Positions 21,432 through 30,407 of a stretch of DNA of 64,000 nt are shown in pieces; the first letter of the stretch is position 1, and every line of letters starts with the position of its first letter. This stretch comes from Sandaracinaceae bacterium. GTDB lineage: Bacteria > Myxococcota_A > Polyangia > Polyangiales > Sandaracinaceae. Where the stretch lies: NCBI GenBank assembly GCA_020633195.1, contig JACKEC010000015.1, positions 558,001 through 622,000 on the forward strand. Direction: 5' to 3'. The notes under the pieces are model-generated. The model did no database searches and was not told where the DNA came from. It worked only from the letters and a program-made list of their open reading frames with translations. Made by a program: the position numbers and the translations under genes.

Positions 21432-22028
21432 ATGGCCGTCGTCGACTGCTGGTTCGACTACTCGTCCCCGTTCGCCTACCTCGGCACCACGCAGATCGAG
21501 CGGGTCGCCACCGAGGCGGACGCGACGGTGCGGTTTCGGCCCTTCCTGCTCGGCGCGCTGTTCAGCGCGGTGGGCACGCCGATGATCCCGCTGCACTCGT
21601 TCCCGCCGCCCAAGCGCCGCCACCAGGAGCTCGACCTCGAGCGCTGGGCGGACTTCTGGGGGGTGCCGTTTCGCTTCACGTCGACCTTCCCGCTGCGCAC
21701 GGTGACGCCGCTGCGCGTGACGCTGCTCGCCGACTGCGCGCCCGCGCTGGTCCACCGCGTGATGCGCGCGGCCTGGGTCGACGACGAGGACGTCGCGTCC
21801 CCCGAGGTGCTCGCGCGCTGCCTCGCGGACGTCGGCCTCCCGGTCGAGCTGGTGGATCGCGCCGGGGACGCGCGCGACGCGCTCCGCGCCGCGACCGACG
21901 AGGCCATCGCGATCGGCTGCCCCGGCGCGCCCTCCTTCGTGGTCGGGGATCAGCTCTACTGGGGGCAAGACCGCTTGCCCTTCGTGAAGGCGGCGCTCGA
22001 GGGCCGACCGCCCGGGGTCGCGCGTTGA
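21432..22028 (+). CDS. 2-hydroxychromene-2-carboxylate isomerase-like (DsbA-fold, GST kappa type)
   Basis: A 198-residue thioredoxin/DsbA-fold protein. Its N-terminus WFDYSSPFAYLG holds the Ser (S11/S12) that binds glutathione in HCCA isomerases and GST-kappa enzymes, where DsbA would have CxxC. The C-terminal GCPGAPSFVVGDQLYWGQDRL signature is typical of HCCA isomerases, with cis-Pro in GAPSF. The known family reaction is a glutathione-dependent isomerisation in naphthalene degradation; here the substrate is open. It is divergent from boxC across 87 bp, which hints at an aromatic catabolism role. It shares a TTGA overlap with the next gene. Confidence 0.85.
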   Translation: MAVVDCWFDYSSPFAYLGTTQIERVATEADATVRFRPFLLGALFSAVGTPMIPLHSFPPPKRRHQELDLERWADFWGVPFRFTSTFPLRTVTPLRVTLLADCAPALVHRVMRAAWVDDEDVASPEVLARCLADVGLPVELVDRAGDARDALRAATDEAIAIGCPGAPSFVVGDQLYWGQDRLPFVKAALEGRPPGVAR

Positions 22029-22531
22029 GGCGCGGGCTCCTCGTCGCCGCGCTGCTGGCGTCGGGGTGCTACGCCCGCCACGAGCGCTCGGTCGACGCCT
22101 CGATCGAGCCGCGCGACGCGGGGCCCTCGCGCTACGCGGGTCGCTGGCTCGTCGATCAACCGTTCCACGCCGGCTACGAGGGCACCTACTACGACCTCGC
22201 GCCGGACGGCCGCTTCGTCGAGCTGTGCACCGTCTCGTTCGATGGCGACGTGACGCCGGTCGGCTTCGTCGAGCGCGCCTCCGACGGCCGGCGCTGCGAG
22301 CTCGTCGGGCCGTGGGACAGCCTCGGCCCCGACGTCCTGTCGATCGAGGGCTACTGCGACGACTCGGTCCGCCGGACGGTCGTGCTCGACTTCGTGTGGG
22401 CCGACGACCGACCCAGCGAGGTCACGATCCAGAAGGTCGACGGCGAGCGCGAGGGCTGGAGCCACCCCGGCTTCGAGTGGCGCTGGCTCCCCTGCGCCGC
22501 GAGCCCTGGCGACTGCGACATCTGCGGGTAG
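22025..22531 (+). CDS. small lipoprotein of unknown function
   Basis: A 168-residue lipoprotein read from a TTG that overlaps the TGA of the upstream gene (TTGA). The TTG is chosen because the signal peptide LRRGLLVAALLASGC starts there and no ATG or GTG is nearby. After the lipid Cys, the mature part has the shape of a small calycin-like or beta-sandwich domain (YAGRWLVDQPFHAGYEGTYYDLAPDGRF) with three or four cysteines and a Cys-rich end. I see no catalytic motif. Translational coupling to the isomerase is likely. The stop is 19 nt from the convergent membrane-protein gene. Confidence 0.65.
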   Translation: MRRGLLVAALLASGCYARHERSVDASIEPRDAGPSRYAGRWLVDQPFHAGYEGTYYDLAPDGRFVELCTVSFDGDVTPVGFVERASDGRRCELVGPWDSLGPDVLSIEGYCDDSVRRTVVLDFVWADDRPSEVTIQKVDGEREGWSHPGFEWRWLPCAASPGDCDICG

Positions 22532-22550
22532 CCTCGAAAGGTCGGGGAGC

Positions 22551-23450
22551 TCAACACTGCGCGACCGCGGTGGCGGTCTCGCCGGATCGGAACGGGCCCC
22601 GCTCGGAGGTCTCGCGCCGCACCAGCACGGACGCCGGCTCGCCGAACGCGAAGAGGCGCGGCAGCGTCGGCGCCTCTTCGACCGTCGACGCGTCCACGAC
22701 CGCCCAGCCCGGCAGCTCCCCGCGGCGGGCGCGCGCGACCGCCCGGCCCCGGCCGAACGCGCGGAGGGCGCCGTCGAGCGCGGCGAGCCCCCCGACGATG
22801 GCGATCGTCGCGCTGACCGAGACGAGGCCCCACGGCACCTCGTAGTGCGCGCCGACCGGCCAGTTGGGTCCCTGCGCCGCGTGCACCTCGAGGAGGTAGC
22901 CGACGCTCGCCGCGCCGATCGCGGCCGTCCCGAGGCCGAGGATCATCGCCGCGAGATCGCGCGCCGACCGGGCGGGGCGATCCGCGAGGACCCGCAGCGC
23001 GGTCGTGCCGAGGGTGAAGATCATCCCGAAGAGGATCCCGAGGGGCGCCGCGAGGAACGCCCCGATGATGGTCACGAGCACGAGCACCCCCGCCGCGGAG
23101 CTCCCCGTGCCCACGGCGCCGATCTGCGTCTCGCCTCCCGTCACCGCGAGCAGGATCCACGTCAGGGGCGCGCAGAACAGCGACGCGACGAGCGCGCCGA
23201 CCATCGTGAGGAGGACGACCGTGGCGACGCGCTGGCCGCGCGCGCCGAGCCAGCCCGCGGCCGCGCTCAGGAGGCCTGGGGCGAGGCCCACCGCGAGCAG
23301 GCCGAGGGCGCCGTTGGGGTGGAAGCGCTCCGACTCCAGGATCGTGGCGAGCACCGGGGTGCCCATCGCGTACCCGGCCACGCCGCACCAGGCCGCGCCC
23401 AGCCAGCTCGGCAACGGGCGGTCCGGACCCTCCAACAGCCTGCGCGTCAT
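22551..23450 (-). CDS. multi-pass membrane protein of unknown function
   Basis: A 299-residue integral membrane protein with about six or seven hydrophobic helices between residues 15 and 230 (examples: AVGLAPGLLSAAAGWLGA, VLVLVTIIGAFLAAPLGILF and LVSVSATIAIVGGLAALDGAL). A soluble tail of about 60 residues follows, containing EELPGWAVVD-like text and ending TATAVAQC. No transporter signature is recognised. The ATG at 23450 begins MTRRLLEG. It is followed 105 nt upstream by a zinc-ribbon membrane gene on the same strand; the two may be co-transcribed. Confidence 0.65.
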   Translation of the reverse strand: MTRRLLEGPDRPLPSWLGAAWCGVAGYAMGTPVLATILESERFHPNGALGLLAVGLAPGLLSAAAGWLGARGQRVATVVLLTMVGALVASLFCAPLTWILLAVTGGETQIGAVGTGSSAAGVLVLVTIIGAFLAAPLGILFGMIFTLGTTALRVLADRPARSARDLAAMILGLGTAAIGAASVGYLLEVHAAQGPNWPVGAHYEVPWGLVSVSATIAIVGGLAALDGALRAFGRGRAVARARRGELPGWAVVDASTVEEAPTLPRLFAFGEPASVLVRRETSERGPFRSGETATAVAQC

Positions 23451-23554
23451 GCACGTTGGTACGCGCGGAGAGCCCCGATTCGTCCCGAAGCGCGGTGAAT
23501 CGTCGGTCGGTCGAGGTGAGCGGTACGCCGCCGGGGGTGAGCGATGCGGCCGAC

Positions 23555-24133
23555 CTACGAGTGGTCGCCGAGCCGCTGCGCCGCCGCCACGAACCGCAGG
23601 ACGCCCCTCGCCGTCCAGGCGCCGAAGCCGATCCCCACGATCCACCAGGTCACGGTCGGGGACACCCCCGCGAGCCACAGGCCGAGGCCGAGCACGAGGC
23701 TCCCGAAGAACGCCCCGCCGACCCACGACATCGCGTCGATGCGGCCCCAGCGCTTCACGCCCTGGAACAGAATCCCGACCATCGACGTGACGAAGAACGG
23801 GAAGGAGATCACCGTCAACACGATCTCCGCGGTGCGCATCCAGCCGCGGGTGTGGTTCGACGGGGCGATGGCGGAGAGGAGCCCCGTCGAGGCGCCGGTC
23901 ACCGGACCCGCGGCGCCCCCTCCGAAGGGGTCGGCCGCGGCGGCGAGGCGCTGCTCCTTGGTGCGTCCGTCGAGGGTGACCCGCTGCCCGTCGGGCGCGG
24001 CTCGGCCTCCGTCGAGCGAGGTCGGTCGCACCTCCACGCTCGGTCGCCGCGTGGCGCCGCAGAGGGGGCACTTGGCGAACCTGTCGTTGATCAGGCTGCC
24101 GCACGCCTCGCAGGGGACCCGGGTCACCTCCAT
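23555..24133 (-). CDS. zinc-ribbon membrane protein
   Basis: A 192-residue protein. An N-terminal zinc ribbon has two CxxC knuckles (C8/C11 in PCEACG and C22/C25 in CPLCGA). A linker follows, then two or three transmembrane helices (VLTVISFPFFVTSMVGILF and WVGGAFFGSLVLGLGLWLAG, plus a third near TVTWWIVGIGFGAW). The zinc ribbon suggests a regulatory or assembly role, but the family is not recognised. The ATG at 24133 is chosen because CATGAT lies exactly 6 nt upstream; upstream in-frame ATGs would extend into the divergent promoter region. Confidence 0.65.
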   Translation of the reverse strand: MEVTRVPCEACGSLINDRFAKCPLCGATRRPSVEVRPTSLDGGRAAPDGQRVTLDGRTKEQRLAAAADPFGGGAAGPVTGASTGLLSAIAPSNHTRGWMRTAEIVLTVISFPFFVTSMVGILFQGVKRWGRIDAMSWVGGAFFGSLVLGLGLWLAGVSPTVTWWIVGIGFGAWTARGVLRFVAAAQRLGDHS

Positions 24134-24139
24134 CCCGAC

Positions 24140-24145
24140 ATCATG
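24140..24145 (-). promoter_or_regulatory. -10-like CATGAT box for zinc-ribbon gene
   Basis: The minus-strand CATGAT is followed by six nucleotides and the ATG at 24133, the same spacing as the leaderless set. It matches TATAAT at four of six positions. Confidence 0.4.
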
Positions 24146-24192
24146 CAAAGTCGAACCCCTTCGCGGCCACCCGCGCGGCCCCGAATCCACAC

Positions 24193-24221
24193 TTGCACGC
24201 ATGTGCAAACCGGAATATTAA
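24193..24221 (+). promoter_or_regulatory. promoter and 16-bp palindromic operator of the ArsR-methyltransferase/ahcY operon
   Basis: TTGCACGCATGTGCAA (24193-24208) is a perfect 6+6 palindrome with a 4-nt spacer. Its left half is also a -35 hexamer (TTGCAC), followed after 17 bp by TATTAA (24216-24221) as -10. Transcription would begin at about 24228, the A/G of the GTG start, so the message is leaderless. The palindrome covering the -35 is the natural binding site for the dimeric ArsR-type product of the first gene, giving autoregulation. Confidence 0.65.
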
Positions 24222-24227
24222 CCCGCC

Positions 24228-25223
24228 GTGGTCGAGGTCGCGCACTCGGGAACGTCTCGCCGCTGGGAGCTGTACCGGCTCCTCAGCGAGCCGGTCCGGC
24301 TGCGCCTGCTGGCCCTCGCGAGCGCCGAGCAGCTCGCGATCGGCGAGCTCGCCGAGCTCCTCGACGAGAGCCAGCCGAACGTCTCGCGCCACGCCAAAGC
24401 GCTGCGGGAGGCGGGGCTGCTCGCGATGCGACGCCACGGCCGCTGGACCCTCATGCGCCTGACCGACGGCGTCGCCACGGACCCCGTCGTCGGGGACGCG
24501 CTCGACGCCGGTCGCGCGCTCTGCGATGCCGAGGGCTCGCTCGCCCGGGTCACCGAGGTCGTCGCCGCGCGCGACGCGGCCGCGCGCGAGTTCTTCTCCC
24601 GGCCCTACGACGCCGACGGCGTCCCCGGGCTCCCGCAGGAGCTGCCCGCGTACCTGAGCGCGCTCGCGCCGCTCATCTCGCCCCACCGGCTCGCGGTCGA
24701 CGCGGGGACCGGCGACGGCTCCTTCGTGGACGTGCTCGCCCCCATCTTCGATCGCGTGGTCGGGATCGACCGCTCGGACCCGCAGCTCGAGCGCGCGCGC
24801 CGCCGCGTGATCGCGCGCGGCTACGATCACGTGGAGCTGGTCGCGGGCGAGCTCGACGACCCCGCGATCGTCGAGCGCATCCACGCGCTCGGGGGGGCCG
24901 ACGCGGTGTTCGCGTCGCGCGTCCTCCACCACGCCCCGAAGCCCGCCTCGGTGCTGCGCGCCCTCGGCGCGCTCGCCCGGCCGGGCGGCGCCGTCGTCGT
25001 CATCGACTACGAGGCGCACGTCGACGAGCGGCTGCGCGAGCAGCAGGCCGATCTGTGGCTCGGCTTCGACGCCGCTGAGCTCACCGACCTCGCGGAGCGC
25101 GCCGGCCTGTCGAGCGCCCGCGTCACCACCATCCCTTCCGCGCGCTGCGGCGACGGCCCCGACGGTCACCTCGACTGGCAGGTCCTCGTGGCGCGCAACG
25201 ATGTCCCGAACGAGCACCCGTAG
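24228..25223 (+). CDS. ArsR-family regulator fused to a SAM-dependent methyltransferase domain
   Basis: 331 residues. Residues 10-85 form a winged helix-turn-helix of the ArsR type (LSEPVRLRLLALASAEQLAIGELAELL, recognition helix near SQPNVSRHAKALREAG) without the metal-binding Cys pair. Residues about 140-325 form a class I methyltransferase with motif I VDAGTGDGSFV, the acidic loop VVGIDRSDPQ and motif DAVFASRVLHHAP. Such fusions beside ahcY are thought to sense S-adenosylhomocysteine or SAM. Here the gene is 12 nt upstream of ahcY and under a palindromic promoter, so I infer control of the SAM cycle. Whether the methyltransferase domain is active is unknown. Confidence 0.88.
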   Translation: MVEVAHSGTSRRWELYRLLSEPVRLRLLALASAEQLAIGELAELLDESQPNVSRHAKALREAGLLAMRRHGRWTLMRLTDGVATDPVVGDALDAGRALCDAEGSLARVTEVVAARDAAAREFFSRPYDADGVPGLPQELPAYLSALAPLISPHRLAVDAGTGDGSFVDVLAPIFDRVVGIDRSDPQLERARRRVIARGYDHVELVAGELDDPAIVERIHALGGADAVFASRVLHHAPKPASVLRALGALARPGGAVVVIDYEAHVDERLREQQADLWLGFDAAELTDLAERAGLSSARVTTIPSARCGDGPDGHLDWQVLVARNDVPNEHP

Positions 25224-25235
25224 GAGAGCGAAGAC

Positions 25236-26585
<1,350 letters not shown>

Positions 26586-26592
26586 GCTGGCC

Positions 26593-26613
26593 GGGAGGGG
26601 CTGCGCCCCTCCC
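26593..26613 (+). terminator. ahcY terminator hairpin
   Basis: GGGAGGGGC pairs with GCCCCTCCC around a 3-nt loop, 7 nt after the ahcY stop. The stem is very stable, but a C-run instead of a T-run follows, so it is an intrinsic-type terminator without U-tract or an mRNA 3' stabiliser. Confidence 0.6.
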
Positions 26614-26626
26614 CCCACGCTGCGGC

Positions 26627-27112
26627 GGCGATGCTCGCTGAGACTCTCTGGTCTCGCTGCACGAGACCAGAGAGCCCGCTGCGCTCGTCACCGCGCGTGG
26701 GGCCCCCCACCTATCTCGCGCTATCGCGCTATCGCGCGACGAGCGCGTTCGCGCTCGGTCGGTCGGGCCGCGCTATCGCGCGTCCACGACCTCCGGGTGC
26801 CGTGAGGGGTGGGGTGGGTGGACTCGGCGATGCTCGCTGTGACTCCTCGGTCTCGCGTTGCGAGACCGAGGAGCCCGCTGCGCTCGCCGCCCGGCGCGGG
26901 GCCCCCCACCCATCTCGCGCTATCGCGCGACGGCGCGCGGAGCGCGCCGGTCGGTCGGGCCGCGCTATCGCGCGTCCACGACCTCCGGTGCCGTGAGCGG
27001 TGGGGTGGGTGGGTGTTGGCGAGGCTCGCTGAGCTCGCGCGCTTCGCGCCTCCGCGACCTCCGGGTGCCGTGAGCGGTGGGGTGGGTGGGCGATGCTCGG
27101 TCAGACTCCGGG
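26627..27112. repeat. tandem repeat array (three units plus a fragment) with conserved hairpins, non-coding
   Basis: Units begin with GGCGATGCTCGCTG or a close variant at 26627, 26826 and 27018, with a fourth truncated start near 27088; spacings are 199 and 192 bp. Each full unit has hairpin 1 (13-bp perfect stems at 26644-26674 and 26843-26873) and hairpin 2 (7-bp stems at 26741-26756 and 26932-26948). Stem sequences differ between units but remain self-complementary, while flanks such as GGTCGGTCGGG and ACGACCTCCGG are conserved. Unit 3 is shortened and keeps only a small hairpin (27037-27049). Spacing is not a multiple of three, so open frames here are not genes. The array fills the 568-bp gap between two convergent genes. 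Confidence 0.85.
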
Positions 27113-27153
27113 GGTGCGCTGAACGCTCTCGCGGGTTGGATCGGTTCGAAACG

Positions 27154-28341
27154 CTAGCGCGCGCCGAGCGCGGCGAAGATCGAGCTGCGCTGGTGCTGCT
27201 CGATCACGTCACGCTGACCGGGCTCGACGTTGTCGGCGCCGAACGCCTCGACGAGGCGCGCCTCCGCGGCGGCCGCGTCGAGCCCGTCGACGAGGGCGTG
27301 CGCGAGCACCGGCGCCGCGGGGTCGTCGGGCTCGAACGGGGCGACGTGGTCGATGAAGGTGTGCAAGCGAGCCTGCGGGTCCTCGTAGCGTGCCTCGAGC
27401 AGGCGCAGCGCGGCCTCGCGCGTCTCCGCCAGCATGAGCGCGGTCGCCACGAAGCGGTCCTCTTGGTCGAACAGGCGCTCGCGCAGCGCGTCCCCGGCAA
27501 GCCAGCGGCGGCTGCGCTCCATGACCTCCGGGAGGCCCTCGGCGCGCGCCCCGTGACGCGCTCGCAGGCGCTCGATCAGGGCGGCCTGATCGGCGGCTCC
27601 CAGGTCGAGCCAGAGCCGGGTGAGCGAGATGAAGCTCGACTCGAGGTCCGCGATGTCGAGGAACCGGACCAGGTGCTCGCCGAAGCTCGGGTCGTGGGCA
27701 TGACGAAGCGTCTCGAGCAGCTCGATCGGGCGCGCCCCGAGGTCGTCTTGCCGCTCGAGCGAGAGCGCCAGCGACGGCGGGAAGTATCGGAGGTAGCCCA
27801 CCGTGCGCGCCGTCCGGATGACCATCGAGACGGCCCCCACGGGCACGTGGATCAACGCGTGGACGAGCGGGTGCTCGCGCAGCGAGAAGAGCCGCGTCGC
27901 GCCCCGCTCGAGGACCTCGAGCTCCGTCTGCCGGATCGCGCCGAGGCTCAGCCGCGGCCCCACGCGCTCGCGCTCCTCGTGCGCGTAGACCGCGTGGACG
28001 CTCCAGCCGTCGAGGATCGTGAACAGCCCGCAGAAGGGGTGGTTGTGGATGGCGCTCAGCGAGTTGCGCCAGAAGTAGACGTCGATGAGGAAGCCGTGGC
28101 CGTGGAAGACGGTGAAGGACGGCTGGCCGAACGTGCCCAGCGGCGCGAGCTGGCGGCGCGCGGGCCGCGTCGGGTCGAGCTGCTCCCGGACGAACGCGTC
28201 GCGATCGAACGAGGCCTCGGCGGGGTCTTTGGCGAGGACCTCCGCCGCGATCGCGGGGAACGCCTCCTCGTCGCGGTCCGCGGCGCTCCAGGCCACCTCG
28301 AGCGCGGCGCCGAGGCGGTCGAACCAGTCCTGCACGCTCAT
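27154..28341 (-). CDS. cupin-like protein with HxH metal site
   Basis: 395 residues, no signal peptide. The N-terminal half looks like a cupin beta-barrel of the cysteine-dioxygenase kind: FHGHGFLIDVYFW, then SAIHNHPFCGLFTILDGWSVH (H99, H101, H116 as possible metal ligands), then HPLVHALIHVPVG as a second His region. The C-terminal half (about residue 215 onward) is alpha-helical and unassigned. A metal-dependent oxygenase or isomerase on a small substrate is possible, but this is an inference from the motif alone. The ATG overlaps the TGA of the upstream beta-helix lipoprotein gene (ATGA), so the two are translationally coupled. Confidence 0.6.
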   Translation of the reverse strand: MSVQDWFDRLGAALEVAWSAADRDEEAFPAIAAEVLAKDPAEASFDRDAFVREQLDPTRPARRQLAPLGTFGQPSFTVFHGHGFLIDVYFWRNSLSAIHNHPFCGLFTILDGWSVHAVYAHEERERVGPRLSLGAIRQTELEVLERGATRLFSLREHPLVHALIHVPVGAVSMVIRTARTVGYLRYFPPSLALSLERQDDLGARPIELLETLRHAHDPSFGEHLVRFLDIADLESSFISLTRLWLDLGAADQAALIERLRARHGARAEGLPEVMERSRRWLAGDALRERLFDQEDRFVATALMLAETREAALRLLEARYEDPQARLHTFIDHVAPFEPDDPAAPVLAHALVDGLDAAAAEARLVEAFGADNVEPGQRDVIEQHQRSSIFAALGAR

Positions 28342-29828
28342 GGCCGGTACGACCGCGCGGCGAGGGTGAGGGGGACCGCCGCGGCGTCGGCGGGCCCGGC
28401 GTAGGCGCCGATCCACGCGCCCGCGGGCCGTCGATCGAAGTCGCGGTCCGCGTCGAGGACGTCCGGGATCTCGGCCGCGTCGCGGGCCCCGGCGAGCGCG
28501 TCGGTCGCCGGGTGCAGGTCGAGCTCCGAGCCCGGCGCGCCGGTCGGGCTCGCGAGCGCGGTCGCCGCCGCGGTCGCGTCGCCCGTGACGTCGCCGACCG
28601 AGTCGTCGGCGCGGAGCGGCATCGGCCCGTACACGGCGTTGTAGCGGACGCGCTGCGCGAACCCCGGGTCGCCGCCGGTCACCGAGATCCCGCGGCCCTC
28701 GGCGACGACGGTGTTGCCGAAGACGTCGACGAGCCGAGGCACGTCGTTGTGCGGCTGGATGTTGAGCGCCCCGCCGCGCGGGTTGACGAAGACGTTGGCG
28801 TAGATCGCCAGGTTCCCCTCGGCCTGCATGAGCATCTCGGTCGGGTTGTCGAAGAAGAGGTTGCCGTAGACGAGGTAACGATCGTTGACACCTTCACCCG
28901 AGCGCGGGAGGTGCCCGATGAGCAGGTTCGGCCGCGCGTCGCCCCCGGTCGAGCCCCCGTTCGTCTTGGAGAAGACGTTGTAGCGGACGATGGTCACCGC
29001 CCCGTCGGAGGGCATTCCGTCGATCGTCGGGCGCGGGTTCTGGTGCTTGATCTGGGCGTTGTAGCCGATGGTGTCGAGCACGGTGTTGTACTCGATGACG
29101 CCCCGCACGAACGGCTGCGATCCGTCGGAGTTGCCGAGGTACATGCCGGTCCCCGCGCCCACGATGCGGTTGCCGCGGATGACCCAGTCCCACGCCGGGC
29201 TCTTGGTGGAGATCCCGACGATCTGCTGATCGCCGTCGAGCCCGACCATGTCGAGGCCCTCGATCACGACGTGGTGCGTCGGCGAGCCCTCGCTGCCCTG
29301 GGACGCCACCCCGAAACCCGCCCGGCCGAGGCCGTCGATGTCGAGGTTCCGGACCTTGATCCAGCTCGCGCCGTGGACCGCGACGATGTTGAACGCGTCG
29401 CTGCCCTCGAAGCGGGGACGCGCGGCGAGGTCGAGCGCCTCGATCACGATGCAGCGGCCCGGCTCCCCCGAGACGGTCAGGGGGAGGCCGCGGCTGTAGT
29501 CCCCGCCTCGGAGGCGGAGCGTGTCGCCGGGGAGGAGGGTGTCGAGGACGTCGCGGTAGTCGCCGGGGCCCGCCTCTAGCGTGCGGCCGCCGCCCTCGCA
29601 GTCCTCCCACGGCTGTGGGGCCCAGTCGGTGGGGCCCGGGCCGCCGGCGTCGGTCTCCGGCGAGCCCGCGTCGGGCGGCGCCCCGGCGTCGTAGTCGGGG
29701 CCTCCGTCGAACCCGCCGCCCGCGTCGAAGCCCGCGTCCGGGCGCGTCGCGCCCGCGTCGTCACCCCCGGCGCCGTCGCAACCGAGCAGCGCCGCGCACG
29801 CGAGACCCAAGACCGTCCATCGCCGCAT
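28338..29828 (-). CDS. right-handed parallel beta-helix lipoprotein
   Basis: 496-residue lipoprotein: MRRWTVLGLACAALLGC, then a Gly/Asp/Ala-rich spacer. A parallel beta-helix (pectate-lyase/NosD-like) follows, with repeating short strands and Asn turns (FNIVAVHGASWIKVRNLDIDGLGRAG, HHVVIEGLDMVGLDG, DWVIRGNRIVGAGTG, NAVYGPM). Such proteins bind or cleave polysaccharides at the cell surface; no specific catalytic residues can be assigned. The ATG at 29828 is preferred over an upstream frame to 29903, since the signal peptide starts there and TACCTT lies exactly 6 nt before it. Coupled by ATGA to the cupin-like gene. Confidence 0.8.
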   Translation of the reverse strand: MRRWTVLGLACAALLGCDGAGGDDAGATRPDAGFDAGGGFDGGPDYDAGAPPDAGSPETDAGGPGPTDWAPQPWEDCEGGGRTLEAGPGDYRDVLDTLLPGDTLRLRGGDYSRGLPLTVSGEPGRCIVIEALDLAARPRFEGSDAFNIVAVHGASWIKVRNLDIDGLGRAGFGVASQGSEGSPTHHVVIEGLDMVGLDGDQQIVGISTKSPAWDWVIRGNRIVGAGTGMYLGNSDGSQPFVRGVIEYNTVLDTIGYNAQIKHQNPRPTIDGMPSDGAVTIVRYNVFSKTNGGSTGGDARPNLLIGHLPRSGEGVNDRYLVYGNLFFDNPTEMLMQAEGNLAIYANVFVNPRGGALNIQPHNDVPRLVDVFGNTVVAEGRGISVTGGDPGFAQRVRYNAVYGPMPLRADDSVGDVTGDATAAATALASPTGAPGSELDLHPATDALAGARDAAEIPDVLDADRDFDRRPAGAWIGAYAGPADAAAVPLTLAARSYRP

Positions 29829-29834
29829 GCTCAC

Positions 29835-29840
29835 AAGGTA
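29835..29840 (-). promoter_or_regulatory. -10-like TACCTT box, leaderless beta-helix lipoprotein gene
   Basis: The minus-strand TACCTT is followed by six nucleotides and the ATG at 29828. It is one of the seven TANCYT-N6-start sites. Confidence 0.55.
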
Positions 29841-29866
29841 GCGAAATCCTGGAACGCGCTGGCGCG

Positions 29867-29882
29867 TATACTCCCCCGGAGG
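29867..29882 (+). promoter_or_regulatory. -10 (TATACT) and ribosome-binding site (GGAGG) of TM2 gene
   Basis: TATACT at 29867-29872 matches TATAAT at five of six positions. GGAGG at 29878-29882 lies 13 nt before the ATG, so this gene, unlike its divergent neighbour, has a short leader with a Shine-Dalgarno. No clear -35 is seen. Confidence 0.4.
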
Positions 29883-29895
29883 TTCCAAAGAGACG

Positions 29896-30315
29896 ATGGC
29901 CAAGCCCGAACAGCGAAGTGACTCCCACTCCCTTTGGATGGGCTATGCCCTCTGGTTGCTGGGCTTCTTGGGGGCGCACCGCTTCTACTACGGCAAGCGC
30001 GTCAGCGGCGTGATCTACCTGTGCACGCTCGGCCTCCTCGGCGTCGGCTGGGTCTTCGACCTCTTCTGGATGCCGATGCTGCGGCGCTCGGCCGAGCACA
30101 AGTACTTCGACGGCCCCTACAGCTACGACTTCGCGTGGATCCTGCAGACCTACCTCGGCCTGCTCGGGATCCACCGGATGTACCTCGGCAAGTGGGCGAG
30201 CGGCCTGATCTGGTTCTTCACCGGCGGCCTCCTCGGGGCGGGCTATGTCTACGACTACCTGACGCTCAACGAGCAGGTCAGCCTGGCCAACCGAGCCGCC
30301 AAGTCGGTGGACTGA
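29896..30315 (+). CDS. double TM2-domain membrane protein
   Basis: 139 residues with two TM2 domains, each a pair of helices joined by a tight turn. Domain 1 covers residues 13-60 (YALWLLGFLGAHRFYYGKR and YLCTLGLLGVGWVFDLFW). Domain 2 covers residues 82-125 (LQTYLGLLGIHRMYLGKW and FFTGGLLGAGYVYDY). Each has the G-x-H-R-F/M-Y-x-G-K turn typical of the family. Function in bacteria is unknown. The C-terminal tail is short and charged. Two small hairpins follow before the convergent HEAT-like gene. Confidence 0.9.
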   Translation: MAKPEQRSDSHSLWMGYALWLLGFLGAHRFYYGKRVSGVIYLCTLGLLGVGWVFDLFWMPMLRRSAEHKYFDGPYSYDFAWILQTYLGLLGIHRMYLGKWASGLIWFFTGGLLGAGYVYDYLTLNEQVSLANRAAKSVD

Positions 30316-30317
30316 GA

Positions 30318-30355
30318 GCTCGCCAAGCGAGCCCCAGAACACCGAGTCAGCTCGG
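30318..30355. terminator. two short hairpins between convergent genes
   Basis: GCTCGC/GCGAGC (30318-30332, 3-nt loop) and CCGAG/CTCGG (30342-30355, 4-nt loop) lie in the 92-bp gap between the TM2 gene and the convergent HEAT-like gene. They may serve as a bidirectional terminator. No T-tract is present. Confidence 0.4.
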
Positions 30356-30407
30356 CGCTTCGATCGCGGCCGGCGAGTCTTACGGGATCCGAGCTCGCGG
30401 TGGGAGG

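Noticed and set aside
25224..25235. SAH riboswitch upstream of ahcY
   Set aside because: Only 12 nt separate ahcY from the upstream gene, and the operon start is leaderless, so no room for an aptamer exists.
26631..27100. Short Arg-rich proteins encoded in the repeat array
   Set aside because: Repeat unit spacing and a 1-nt deletion (CCTCCGG versus CCTCCGGG) shift frames between units, so the peptide repeat is not conserved; structure is conserved instead.
26627..27112. CRISPR array
   Set aside because: Repeats are about 190-200 bp with no short repeat/spacer alternation, and no cas genes are in the window.
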